Assembly (NCBI RefSeq): GCF_000001735.4 | Contig: NC_003075.7 | Location: 18,043,001 to 18,107,000 of the forward strand | Direction: 5' to 3' | Origin: Arabidopsis thaliana | Lineage: Eukaryota > Streptophyta > Magnoliopsida > Brassicales > Brassicaceae | Length of the DNA stretch: 64,000 nucleotides | Shown here: positions 1 through 12,657 of the stretch, in pieces | Layout: each line of letters starts with the position of its first letter | Numbering within the stretch: the stretch's first letter is position 1 | Notes under the pieces: generated by a model | Seen by the model: only the letters and a program-made list of their open reading frames with translations | Told to the model about the DNA's origin: nothing | Database searches by the model: none | Made by a program: the position numbers and the translations under genes

Positions 1-3000
1 TTGCGGGCAACAACAACACGCAGCTCTTGCAAGGTCTTGCCAAGTTCAGCGTCAAATAATACAATATCATGCAAATCAAGCTCCTGCTTAGTCAATGAAA
101 GAGGACGAACTTATTAGCAAAGGCCGACAGAAGTGAAAAAGTAGAAACCACTATTTCACTTTTAACTAAACAAACACTAGTAGTAAAAAAAAAACTCACT
201 TGACCAAGAATAAGTTTATAAAACGCTGTACTCAATGGGACGTCCAATAGCCGTCCATCTTGAAGTGCTTTGGCCATCACACGCCCTAAAAGGCGGAAAT
301 ATTCAATGACTTTATGAAACTGACCACCTTCAGATATGTCAGCTGTTGAGGGCCAAGGCCGAGGAAACAATCCAAGTGGTGCCAGAACTATATCTCTGTT
401 AGCTGCAGATGGTTTTCCGTCTTCAATCTCATCTCTACCAATTTGCATAGATACCTTGTCACCAGAACTTGATCTCCACATCCCTAGGGAAGCCTTTTGC
501 AGATCATGGCTTAGAAGTGTGTAAAACTCAAGGGTAGGGCCTAGACCAGTACCAACTTCACCAAAATATTCTACTTCAAGCACAGCTTTCTGGCTAGAAT
601 ACATCTCCATAACTTTTGCAGCAGAATCTAATATCCTATTTCGGGATACACGGACTTTCTGGCGCTGCAATCTCCCTATTCTCATCTCTCGTTCATTTGT
701 AGACCCACTGCCGTCAGCACCTTGCTGCTGCTGCAAACGATTCAATGCACGAGACAACCCAAAAGCAGTCGAGTAGAAATACTGTCTCCGGGTTTGAAAC
801 GGAAACAAAAATGGGCATGCTCTAGTCAACTGGTAGCACCAAGAGGGAAGACTTCCACTGCACAAAGCAAGCGCATCCTGGATTTGTCGAGCCAATTTGG
901 GTGTAAGTTTGCTATTGACAAATTCATCAAGAGGAACCTTAGCAGCAGTTGTACTCAGATCATCTAGACTTGTAATTTTACCCTCTGCAAAACGATCGGA
1001 AAGAGTTTGGGCTCTTAAACGAGGGCAAAGCTGATTTAAACCCTCTAATACACGTAACAGTGCCAGAACATTATATGTAGAATTCGACTTCTCAAGGTCG
1101 CATGGAAGCTCCCCTTGTAAGATACTATCCAAAAGAGATGCCCTATGTGACTGAGATTCTACACTGGAATTGGTAGTAGCAGATTTCGTGGATTTTGACG
1201 GTGTGGTAGAACTTGCTCCACCAACAGACAACCTATTCACTTGGCTGTCTGGCCTCTGGTACATGATGGTGTAAATATCATTGAATCTGCTTCCATCACT
1301 TGAGACTAGATCACTGCCACCAAACCTGTCATCATCATCTTCATCTAGCATAAGTTGTCGCTGTACAGCCTGATAAATCGTCAAATGCCTACTAAGTTGT
1401 TTTCCTGCCGCAGTAAATATCAACTTAGAGGGCTCATCTGAACTTCGATTTAGGGTACGTCCATGCAAGTCCCTACTTCCCCTGATACCTCTACCACTGG
1501 CAGCTCCAAGCCCAGCCATCGCTGCAGCAGCAAAGGAGAGTGCACCTCTAGAACCATAGGAATTCCCAATGCCAGTATCAATAGAATCAGATGCCCTTGC
1601 TGCTGCGGCTCCACTAGTGCCTCCAGAAGCTGGATTCATTTGTCGGCCGCTGGTTGCTAGACCATCATCATCCACTGAGTCCGCCAATTTCACATCATGG
1701 ACTTTATCAGGCGTGCACATGGGAAGACTGTCATCCAAAACCTGGACATGAAAGTATATATGATTGTGAAGGTATTGAAAGAAAATCAAGAGCACATGTA
1801 AGGTACAAAGCCAAAGTTATTGATAGCAGCGAGATAAATATGAGAAATAGGGGCATAAGCTAGTAAATCTACTTGGTCTATTCTAAAAAGAAAAGGTTCC
1901 AAGTGAGTTCGGCTTATCAACAAAACAGACTCAACAAGGCAAGATAATTCGAAAATATGAAAGCTGTCAAGCTTTATTGCCAAATGCAATATCTATTACG
2001 GTGTTAGCAAAAACAACAATCGCGGAGAAGAAAACCAAAGGACAACTTACATCTTCATTATCATCATCTTCATCATCAGAAATGTCATCCTCTTCAATCA
2101 CCAAGGCATCATCAATGTCGACTGGGGATATTTCCAATTCCTCATCCTGCAAGGCATACAAGTAAGATTGTGTTGAGTAAGTAAATCACACCACAAGATC
2201 ATGATGTAACGAAGTAACGAAGTAACGAAGTAAAACATTTATGTTATCAAAAACTTAGCACTGTAACATGCCTCAGAACTGGAGTCTCCGCTAGCTGGTT
2301 TCATTTGAGTATCTTTGTCAAGAACAGCTCTCTTTTGAGCATTGCTCCTTGTTTGAGGCCCCTTATCCGCCTGAGCCGGTTTCATAACGCCTTTACCTTT
2401 TCCTTTCGATGAGCTGGTACCTTTCTCATGCACAGGATCTTTCTTTGAAGTATCACCGATGTTAATTGCCGATCGAGATCTAGAAGAATGACGACGAGTG
2501 GTTGAAGCTGGAGTTGACGAAGATGGTGATGAAACACCAGCACCGCTAGGTAACGTGCCTGGCTCTGTATTGCCAATAGGCGCTGCCGGCTTCAGAGCAG
2601 ATTCACTCCGTTGAACTCGGGGCCACAGAAATTCCTCCACTGCTGCTAAGCTTGCCAATGGATCTATAAGTACAATATTGGAGGAGTAATCACGTAGTGT
2701 TTTCTCTCCAGATGCTCGGCATAATCGCAACTTTAAAGGATGTGCCAAAGCACTCAAACCCGAGGAGAGCCGAGCACTTCCACTTAGTGACCTTGAGGGA
2801 TGGCTAAGGACAACAGGAAAGCGCTCCAGTGACGATAAAGCATTTTGAAGTTTCTGAATCAAAACTGTCATAGGAGGGACCTTTCCCTCATTACCATCAA
2901 AAGGAAGAGCGACTTCTAGAAAAGCTTTAAACCTTCTGAGTCCCTCCTGGCGAAGTTTGGGCAAATTAAGTTCGGAGATCTTCTCTTTGGAAAAGTATCC

Positions 3001-6000
3001 ACAAGAAAAATAGTTAAGCAATGCTGCAACCACACCACTGCCAATAAACTCAAAAGTTGAGACACCATCCCCTTTACTTATCTCGCCAAGTATCTCAGAA
3101 ATGACACCAATCAAGTACTCTTCCTTGCTAGCAGAGAAATCGCCAAGGAATGGCCCAGAGGCTTTAGATTTTCCCTTTCCTTTCACTTTATGATCATCTA
3201 TACCAGCAGTTAGCTTCGTGCAAAGATTCTTCAGATGTAAAAGATCATCTGTAACTCCAACATCAACATCCCCACCATCAGACGGGAAGTACTTGTCTTT
3301 GAATGCTTTGGCGCAGGAACTAACTGTTTCCCTTAGCATGAAGCTAGCTGTAGGAGTATCAAGGGAATTATGGTTTGCCCCTATGGTAAGGGACGCAGGA
3401 TTCTTAGGCTCTTCCGACTGGTTTCCATCGGAATTGGCATTACTACTGCGCCGTCTATAACGCCTAGATCGTGCAGATCCGGGTACACAGTCATTGTCCT
3501 TATCAGTAGGTGAGGCATGGGATGGTTTACCAACCAAGACAAGTTGATCTACAGCATGGACTACCCCTTCCCTCACAAACACTTTCGAGAATGTTTCAGG
3601 AAGCTTTTCCATCAAAATCTCTGCAACTTGTAGAGCAGGAACCAAGACCTGTGGGTCTTTCCATGCCAAGACACCAGCCAAGAAGCTACATAAGAAGAAA
3701 AAAATGTAAGAAGTTGCACACACTGTCGTGTCAAACTTAATTTATATCGTAAACAGCATACCTCGAAATATTTGTGTCACCAATTAGAGATTGAATCATT
3801 TCTGAACTGCTGAAATACATCAACTTTCCAATGACTGAGAGACATTTATGGCGAATCGTACCATTGACACTAGAACCATAGATCTGTTGCAAAAGAAAAC
3901 AAGAATAATTAGACAAAACAGCAGGTAGTATGAGCATTATCTTGTAGCCAACGCAGAGAAAAATTACCTGCACTAAAACTGGAAGAAGATCCAATCCAAA
4001 CTGCTGCAGAAGTTCAGGTTGATCACCAAGTAATTTTTCTCTTGGTGAAATTTTTAGAATATCTTCTTGTTTTCCTGAAGTACTTGGACTAGATTTCTTT
4101 TGGCATGAACCTTTCACAAGAGCGTTTGTGCTAGTAGGAAGAGAGATAACTCCTTCTGGCAATGGAGGGAGGAGCTCATTCGCTAGGTTGACTATCTCAT
4201 AAATCTAATATATAAAGCAAAATTTATAGATTCCAGAATTAGAGACCATGAGATAAAAAACCTAGATCTAACATAAGAGCAGAACAGGCATAAGAGTACT
4301 CCAACATAAGTACAGATTATAAGACCTGTATATAGACTATGATCAATACACTATACAAACACCTAAGTAAAACTTGGTAATACAAAAACAAGTAGGAAAC
4401 TATGCCCGAAATAGAGAATGTACCCTAAATTTAAGCTATTCTTATTTCAGTCAGGTATTAAACAGAAAAGGTAATTACCTGATCTGCAGGCCGGCTCAGT
4501 GCTGGGGATACAGATGCATTAGCAGAGACCCCAGAACCCAACAGAATATCCTTAAGAATGCTACTAATACCAAGAAGAAGTAATGTCCTGAATCCAAGAG
4601 GTGACCCGCTCGCACAGGTAGAAAGTAATCGGATTAACCCCTGTGCACAATATGGTGAAAATGTCATCTTGTGTATAAGGATAAATAAAACACAATAAAG
4701 ATTTTACGCTTACCGTGTATGTTGACACACTAAGAGATGCTTGCCCACCTCCTGAATTGCTCGTGGAAATAAGAGACGCAGCTTGCGTCACCAGGCCATG
4801 GTTACATAATTCATCTAATTTCTCGGGATACGGTGCAAATGCTTCAGCAATTCGAGTCAGACAGATAGAAGCATATTCCAAAACCTACCATCATACGAAC
4901 AGATTATGGAGGAGACTGGGGTAAGAGCGGAACTAGATATTAGTACCATATTATAACAGAAAGCAGGTCAATTACCTTCGAATCATGATACTGAAGTAGG
5001 TTTGTCAGCAAAGGTACAGCTTCCATAACATAATCAGATGCATCAGAAGGTAGTTTCTTGCACATGTTGGCAGCAGTAGATAGTGCTACGCGCTACAAGA
5101 AGCCAAGTAACATGTGCATTAGATACACGAGTAAGTGTAGCATAAAAGAGAAGTTAGAAATTTACCCACCTGAACACCAGTGGAGAAGAAATCCAGATAC
5201 GAGAGCACAGCCATAAGAGCACCAGCTCGCAAACAGGCAGTTGGGTGCTCCTGAGATATCTTTTTGAGAGCTTGCAGAGACTGTTTTAAAACACATACAT
5301 AAATACGAATCAAATTTCAAGTGTGATCCCTGAAGAATTTTTAAAAAAGCAGCTGGAGCATCGAGGATTCAAGTATTGGTATGATAGCCAACCTGTTCCG
5401 CCAAGTCCATGTATTCTATGGTTAGCAATCTGGCCACCAAGCATGAAACTGCCCCGTAATGTACAACAGCAGCACAAGAAGACGGCAAGACATCACATAG
5501 ATGGGTAAGAGCCCTGGCAGCAAGAAGCATAATGTCGGGATTGCTTTCATGGTTAAGTAGACCGACAAGAACTGGGACGAAGGAATCAACAGAGAAGGTG
5601 CTAAGCGAGTCTTCGGTCCCAATGGATAACATCTCACAAAGCTGGGTTAAAGCCTCGACCTGTTTTCCCTCTTCTCCTTCAGCGCGCAAGCCAGAGAGAA
5701 TCTTCTTCATCCTTCCATTCAAGTGGGAGGAAGAAGCAGAGCCGATACCGGAAGAAGGAAGCAAGTCATCCAATCCAGCACCGAGCTTCCTGAGCAAGCC
5801 TTGTAAAGCACTGCTCGCAGAGCTCATGTTAGGATGCATGAAACCGCCGTTGCCATCCTCACTGTCATTGTCGTCATCCTCGTCAGCGCTCCTAGCAGCG
5901 GCGGCGGCAGCATCCATGTTGAGTTGTTCTCTGGCTCGGTCTCTTTCTCTTTCACGCTCCCTAATCCTAACGTCATGTTCCTTCTCCTTACCTTTGTCAG

Positions 6001-6292
6001 AATTATCGTTGTTGTTTCCCCTGTTACCACGTCCGCCTCGGCGAAATCCAGAAGAGTCGGTGGAGGTGTCCATGGGAGCAGCGGCGGCGGCAGAGCGAGA
6101 AGAACGAGAGCGGGTGGTGGTGGAGGAAGAAGGAGGAGTGGGGGCAAGTGAGGAAGAAGAAGAAGAAGAAAGACGAGCGCGTTTGCTGCGGGTGGTGGGA
6201 CCAGAGGCAGAGGGAGGAGGAGGAGGAGAAGAAGAAGAAGAAGATGGGGCAGCTGAGGTCGCCTCCGCCCGCTTGCGGCTCCGAGTTTCCAT
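1..6292 (-). CDS. UPL3: HECT E3 ubiquitin ligase UPL3 (KAKTUS), 3'-truncated by window edge
   Basis: Ubiquitin-protein ligase, known in Arabidopsis (AT4G38600) for repressing endoreduplication in trichomes. Start ATG at 6292 opens a Ser/Pro-rich, basic N-terminus (METRSRKRAEATS). Exons read from splice signals: 6292-5393, 5280-5170, 5092-4976, 4884-4714, 4640-4479, 4204-3968, 3883-3762, 3685-2272, 2146-2051, 1741-200, 83-1. They join in frame to 1651 residues; I remember the full protein as 1888. Residues about 170-600 are helical armadillo-type repeats. An acidic Asp/Glu stretch lies in exon 9. Exon 10 ends inside the HECT N-lobe (EYFGEVGTGLGPTLEFYTLL, then GRVMAKALQDGRLLD) and exon 11 continues it (ELDLHDIVLFD). 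The catalytic Cys would lie beyond position 1. Intron 8 (2147-2271) needs a GC donor, because the only nearby GT gives an immediate stop. Identity is secure; the smaller exon edges are slightly less certain. Confidence 0.95.
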
Positions 6293-6720
6293 ACAAAGGA
6301 AGAAACCCCGAGTTTCCGATTCGCTCGATCAGAAAGATTCTGATCGGACACTCGCTCGCATCTCACTCAGATCAATTCACTCCAGGGATCCAATTGAAAC
6401 TCGCACGAAACCCTAATTAGCCACCGGAATTAGTCGAAAACGCCAGAGAAGAAGAACCTCTCAAATCGAACCCAGAGAGCTATTGAGAGAGCATGATGCG
6501 AATCAAACGAATTGGAAATCAACAAAGGGATTGAGAAGAGAGATGGAAGAAGAAGGAAGGAGGGGATCCAATTTGGGCAGAGACGATGAAAAGAGAGATT
6601 AGAAGAAGAAAACCCTAAATCGAGAGAGTCCGTCGACTGATGAATAAAATAGAAGAAGACATATAAATATTATATAAAAAAAGAAAAGAGAGAGAGAGAG
6701 AGGCGACCGGGGACGAATAC
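6293..6720 (-). promoter_or_regulatory. UPL3 5' leader and proximal promoter
   Basis: Non-coding stretch upstream of the UPL3 ATG. Read on the minus strand it is rich in TTC/TCT and holds a CT microsatellite (GA on plus, about 6687-6703), with AT-rich TATATAAT-like sequence next to it at 6660-6680. That arrangement is typical of Arabidopsis TC-rich sequence near transcription starts. The exact start site cannot be read. Confidence 0.45.
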
Positions 6721-9014
6721 GGTAGCGTTTTGTTCTTTCCTTACCACAACAAGTGACTGACACGGCGATCGGGCTACGTGTGTTTCCTTCACTCCATCGA
6801 ACCCATCTCATACGATGTCGTTTCGTATCATACCCGGTCCTTCCTGCGTTTTTAAGTTTTTTCACATTTGGAAAAATATATCACACAAAACTTGAGGGCC
6901 TCTTTGTAATTGGAATAAAACATATTGTTGTATAAAGGCCGGGCCCGTCCATCTGTTATAGATCGTACTCTGCAAAGGCTTTCATAGAGATTTTAAAGCC
7001 CATTAGTTGTAGAGCGCTTCACTTTCGTTGTATATATAAACTACTCAATGACATGTATATACGTTAATATATATATAAACAATTTAAGGTAGAGATTTGG
7101 TTTTTCATGTGGTTCGGTAGAGATTTGGTTGTCTTTTCTTCTTCTACTACTTTTTTTCTAAAACAAGACATCTTTGTTAAGTAGATTACATAGATCATTT
7201 ATATTACAAAAAATAATGGAAAATGCAATTACCTCTTTATTTTGTTTGGTTGGAATTTATAGTCTGGGACACTAATTTGATTCCAATTCCATACTTAATG
7301 AAAACCAGGGACGACACTAGTGATCACTATTATGAATTATGATTTACCAAGGCCACACCCACTCATGAACGAGTAATTGTTCTTTTTCATTTTACTGTCG
7401 TAAGAGTCTCGTTTGCAATTTTTTTGTTTTTTTGGTATCAAAAAGTTACAATTTCATTCCACTTCAAACAAAAAACTTTAATTAATATCAATCATATAAT
7501 CTGCATACCCGAAGCTTGCGTTCGTTCCTTATGACTGTTTTTTTGTCATTGAAACTATCTGCCAGCGGAAATATGTATTTGCTTCAAAAAAATTTGTTAC
7601 ATGTCGTGAAAGACCATATATATTTTTGTTTCTTCTTCCTCAAGTTTCGTCTTTATATTAAATATCAAAGAAAAAGGATTTTCCAACACAAATTATAGTA
7701 TAAGATTGCGCGGGGAATCTAATTTCGAATCTAGTTTATTCGTTAAACTCAAGATCATTCTCTTAGAAACTTTGTCATAGTTGGTTCGGTTAATTTGGCT
7801 TATCTTTGTTTTCTTTTGATAATTTGGCTTATCGTATTGTTATATCTCTTTTTCCACGATAGTGGTTTGTATTTACCAATTAACAAGAAGAAAGAAAAAT
7901 GTAACAAACAAGAAAAGGCTCGGCAAAGAAATGAAAAAATCTCAACTTAAGAAATAAAAATGTAGACGCACAATTAAATACCTTCACATTTATATACATT
8001 GGTGGATATGGACCTCTCTATCCCTATTATATTCCACTCTTTACAAATGGTGTGGTGTGACAAGTTATGTGTATAATTAATCATCCACCGTCACCAACCA
8101 TCCACCTTATTTTCACGTCTCGTAAGGGAAACAGATCATAGTAGCATCTTACTCTTCTGAAATTAAAGACTCTATCAGTTTATCACAACTCAACTATTAT
8201 GGAAAACTTAACTTATTCTTTGGTCGTCAATAAAATCTAATCTTTACCTTGAGATCAAGGTGATCTTAATTCTTGTATCTGAATACGCAAAGTTGAAATT
8301 AAATATCAAACAAATGAATCCATTATTAAAACAATAATAATAAAGTGGAAGGTGAACCAAATCCCACGTCCCAACCGCATACGGACCTAAATAATATATA
8401 GTTTTTTTTTGTTTTTGGCAGCAACCTAAATAATATAATTATCCTACTCTTTTTTAATATCAGTATATTTACTTAAAGAAAATGCCAAATTAATCAGTAC
8501 ATTGTGATTTCGCTTCTATATTATATTTGTGACACAAGTTTTGCTTTTATATTATAGCACATCGCTATTTCCTCCACGTCATTTACAATCCCATTAGTAG
8601 TACTACTAACAAGTAATAACATATTATTCCTAAAACAAAAAAACAAAAAAAAACAACAGAGAGAATAATTCACCTGGAGAACTATTATTCTCCCATGATG
8701 TTAAAAAACGTTTTGCATGTAGTGTTGCTGCATTTGGTTTTTCATAAAACAATATTACGAATTTGTCTCTTACAATTTAGTTGCAAGAAAAAAGAAAGAG
8801 CAGTAAATAAGTTAATTGGGTATAAATAGTGAATGTGAAAAACTGACTGATTGGGGTTTAATTTTGATTCAGATGTAAATGGACGTAAACTTTTGTTGAT
8901 GAATTGAAGAATCTTGGCCTTTAGCTAAGAACCTAACCTTCTAGAAGAGGGCCATCATCATGCATGAGGTGAGTGATTTTGTACCAATAGATTAAACAAA
9001 TTGAAATTCAACTA

Positions 9015-9036
9015 CTCTCTCTCTCTCTCTCTCTCT
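9015..9036. repeat. (CT)11 microsatellite
   Basis: Eleven perfect CT units on the plus strand, followed by a T-rich tract, about 1.85 kb upstream of the MYB4 start. Confidence 0.9.
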
Positions 9037-9856
9037 TTTTCGGTTTTTTCATCTTTTTCAATAAACCATTATTCTTTTTCGTTTCTTCTCACATTTTCCA
9101 CCTAACTTACCAAATTTCACAATTAAGTTCAACTTTTTTTGTTTAGCATACATGGACAGTACACAGTAGATACTATAGTTTAATTATTCTCTCCTATATA
9201 CTGTTATGTGTTCTATTCTTCAACTATTCTCCTGACATACGAATTACTACATACGTATATGATTAGTGTTGTCGATCGTATTCTAAAAATATAGATACGA
9301 TTAGTGCTATAATAATATTCCGTCCAGTTAGAGTTCAACATTATTAAAAAAATATCTCTTAATAAGTCTTGATTTTTCAAGTCTCTAATATGAAAGAAAT
9401 AGAAGTTGGTTAGAGAAAACCATTCTAAGTCAAGGTTCTAGAAGGCACATTCTTTAATTCAAATAGTTTATCATATATGTATATTTCTAATTTATATGTA
9501 TGTGTCATGGTGGTTCTTGTTGTATTGTTTTTATACTGAAATATTAAAGAAACATGAGCATCATCACAAATATTTTAAACATGAAGTGCTTGTCATTTGG
9601 TGAGAGTAATTTGAAAACCATATATAAGTTACAAGTTATCCTGCCCACACATATAATTAGTTATTTGATAATGCTTTGTTTAATTAGCAAGTGATTGTAT
9701 TAGGGTTAAGTTCTAGATATATTATTGATTAAAAAAACAATAACTAATCCAGTGCAGTCTATATATTAGAGAAAAGACTGTTGACCAGTACAACAAAAAC
9801 CTCATAGGCTATATAGTTGACCTGCACTTGTCCAAAAAACACTCATTAACTTTACC

Positions 9857-9863
9857 ACCTACC
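9857..9863 (+). promoter_or_regulatory. AC-I-type element (ACCTACC), candidate MYB site
   Basis: ACCTACC inside a run of C-rich sequence (ACCACCTACCTCC) about 1.0 kb upstream of the MYB4 ATG. R2R3-MYB regulators of phenylpropanoid genes bind AC elements, and MYB4 has been described as acting on its own promoter. That this copy is used is inference. Confidence 0.35.
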
Positions 9864-10325
9864 TCCACTACTTCATTATATCTTCTCTTCGTTATTGCTA
9901 CCAAATTATTCAAGTTTCCCCTTCCTTTGTTAGACCCAAATTTTTACTTGTGACCTATAATATCTGGCGATAAAAGCCATTCACAAACTTTTTGTTTTAC
10001 TGAATTTTAGGTTTTCTACATTAATTTTCACCCGCCTAAGTTTTACTACAAACTTAATTCATACGATAGGTAAGAGACTCCAAAAAAATAAAAATAAATT
10101 ACTGTTTGTACTAAATCGGTCGAAGTTAAAAGACGATTTGTCAATAAATGTACACAGTCGAATACTCGAATTGTCATGTATTGATTAATTTCTTGACAGA
10201 GTTGGTTTATATTTTGTACTAAATAAAACTTGTTGCAAAGTAAAAAAAGAAAGAAAAAAAATTAAAGAAGTAGCTAAATAATTTTGGTTTATGTATATAC
10301 GAACACGAGAAATTTCTTTGATTAC

Positions 10326-10347
10326 ATATATATATATATATATATAT
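10326..10347. repeat. (AT)11 microsatellite
   Basis: Eleven perfect AT units about 520 bp upstream of MYB4. It is likely length-polymorphic. Confidence 0.85.
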
Positions 10348-10619
10348 TTAAGTGAGAAATATTAAATTTGTTGTCATGATTATTAAAAAAATGTCATAGC
10401 TTTATCAAAAGACTATGATGCCATATATGTCAAGCTTCTCACTTATTGTACCAAAACGAAAGGCCACCATACACTACTCATTCAAATCCATCCCACCAAC
10501 TCACATCTAGAAGCAATTATAAGTTCAACTCTCTTTCTCTCTCCTTTTCTATCATCTAGAAGCATTTGTGTATATATATATATGTGTGTATATTCCTCTC
10601 TAGCTTTAAGTCAAAACCC

Positions 10620-10627
10620 TATATAAA
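10620..10627 (+). promoter_or_regulatory. Probable TATA box of MYB4
   Basis: TATATAAA, 239 bp upstream of the MYB4 ATG, preceded by CT-rich sequence. It would give a 5' leader of roughly 200 nt. Confidence 0.6.
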
Positions 10628-10865
10628 CTATACACCAAAGCTTTGAACCTTCAACCAAACCCAAAATCCAAGTGCCCCACCAAATGCTTCAATCCTCTTC
10701 CACTACACAAAAAAACAACTTAATCCCTTTATACCCTTTTAGCCAAAACCCTCGCTAAAAGCCAATCCCTCAATATAAAATAACAAGTAGAATTGATCTG
10801 CCTATATATAAGATTTTGAGACGAAATAAGATCTAAACCACAAGAAAGAAAGTAAACATAAAAGT

Positions 10866-11876
10866 ATGGGAAGGTCACCGTGCTGTGAGAAAGCTCACAC
10901 AAACAAAGGAGCATGGACGAAAGAAGAGGACGAGAGGCTCGTCGCCTACATTAAAGCTCATGGAGAAGGCTGCTGGAGATCTCTCCCCAAAGCCGCCGGA
11001 CTTCTTCGCTGTGGCAAGAGCTGCCGTCTCCGGTGGATCAACTATCTCCGGCCTGACCTTAAGCGTGGAAACTTCACCGAGGAAGAAGACGAACTCATCA
11101 TCAAGCTCCATAGCCTTCTTGGCAACAAGTGAGTACTATACTCTCTAAATATGGGCTTATTTAACTAGCTAGTATCGTTTATACCCAAAAAAAAACAAAA
11201 AAAACTAGTATCGTTTTAATTTATACAAAATGAAAATCTTGGAGTTTTCAATCTATCTAAATGATGTTATTTTTTGTTGATGATATATAGATGGTCGCTT
11301 ATTGCCGGGAGATTACCGGGAAGAACAGATAACGAGATAAAGAACTATTGGAACACGCATATACGAAGAAAGCTTATAAACAGAGGGATTGATCCAACGA
11401 GTCATAGACCAATCCAAGAATCATCAGCTTCTCAAGATTCTAAACCTACACAACTAGAACCAGTTACGAGTAATACCATTAATATCTCATTCACTTCTGC
11501 TCCAAAGGTCGAAACGTTCCATGAAAGTATAAGCTTTCCGGGAAAATCAGAGAAAATCTCAATGCTTACGTTCAAAGAAGAAAAAGATGAGTGCCCAGTT
11601 CAAGAAAAGTTCCCAGATTTGAATCTTGAGCTCAGAATCAGTCTTCCTGATGATGTTGATCGTCTTCAAGGGCATGGAAAGTCAACAACGCCACGTTGTT
11701 TCAAGTGCAGCTTAGGGATGATAAACGGCATGGAGTGCAGATGCGGAAGAATGAGATGCGATGTAGTCGGAGGTAGCAGCAAGGGGAGTGACATGAGCAA
11801 TGGATTTGATTTTTTAGGGTTGGCAAAGAAAGAGACCACTTCTCTTTTGGGCTTTCGAAGCTTGGAGATGAAATAA
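10866..11876 (+). CDS. MYB4: R2R3-MYB transcriptional repressor MYB4
   Basis: Nuclear repressor of phenylpropanoid genes such as cinnamate 4-hydroxylase, known to be down-regulated by UV-B (AT4G38620). Two exons, 10866-11128 and 11291-11876, join AA|A to give 282 residues, the known length. The single intron splits the R3 repeat. N-terminal [17 protein letters not shown] starts a standard R2R3 DNA-binding domain (about 13-115). R3 carries the bHLH-interaction signature (E-L-x2-K-x3-L-x6-L-x3-R around [13 protein letters not shown]). C-terminal subgroup-4 motifs are all present: LNLEL EAR repression motif at 198-202, a Cys cluster (C224, C227, C237, C239, C244), and FDFLGL at 260-265. The large upstream spacer suggests complex regulation. 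It converges with RPN10 on the opposite strand. Confidence 0.97.
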
Positions 11877-12626
11877 TATTGTCAAATTTTAGGCGTAACT
11901 GTACAAAACTTTTGCCTAGATAATTTGAAAGTATATCTTCAACTTGTATGAGAAATTTAACTGGTGAATTATAATATATAGAATTTGTTTTTTTTTCTCT
12001 TTTACAAATTAACTCCATTGGCATAAATATTAAATACCGGATCTAGACGATCGGTGATAAAAATATAGATCATTAGATCGTATAGCTCTATTGTAATTAA
12101 TTTGTATACGATTAAGATTATCAGTTTATGAGGTAAGATTAGGTTGGTTGCCCAAATAACTCGTTATCCAATGTTGGAGATAAGCCAAATAAGGAGAAAA
12201 AAGATTACGAGTATGGCAAAGATACTTGATCACATAATACTTAGATTGTACTGGTATAGATGATACCTTGTTAAGATCTATAATTAAAGATCTAGGAGAA
12301 GAACGTGAAACAGAAGATAAATCGAAAATGTTTCATGACAAGTGGAAAGTGAGGTTTGTAGTTAATTTGGCAGGAATAGAAAAGTTGTAAGAGAAGGAGG
12401 TAGGAGAAAACTTAAATGTTTTTAAGATAAAAAAAGGAAAGAAAGAGATATGTGAAAAAGAAAAAGAAAATAATGAAAACCATAAATGAAGGAAAGGAAG
12501 CAACAACCAATGGACCCTTTCTTCTACCAAACTCTATTTATTTCTCACTACCCATCTCCCTACCAACCTATATACCAACCTTTCCTCATCTTTTGTCCAC
12601 TTGCAAGCGATCTACATCTGCATACA

Positions 12627-12657
<31 letters not shown>

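Larger units (their letters stand above)
6721..10619. other. Long intergenic region upstream of MYB4, no coding gene seen
   Basis: About 3.9 kb of AT-rich spacer with no ORF that resembles a protein and no tRNA-like or transposon-like block that I can recognise. It holds simple repeats (CT at 9015-9036, AT at 10326-10347), an AC-type MYB site near 9857, and an isolated TATAAATA at 8821 treated under findings. It probably serves mostly as MYB4 regulatory DNA plus the divergent UPL3 promoter at its left end. Confidence 0.6.

Noticed and set aside
2212..2234. Tandem 8-bp repeat (AAGTAACG, about three copies) in UPL3 intron 8
   Set aside because: A short simple repeat of a common kind, too small to suggest function beyond its place near the GC donor.
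5532..6416. 294-codon plus-strand open frame opposite the UPL3 N-terminus
   Set aside because: It is the antisense of the Ser/Pro/Glu-rich exon 1 and reads as low-complexity Glu/Gly/Ser; the minus frame is the known UPL3 start.
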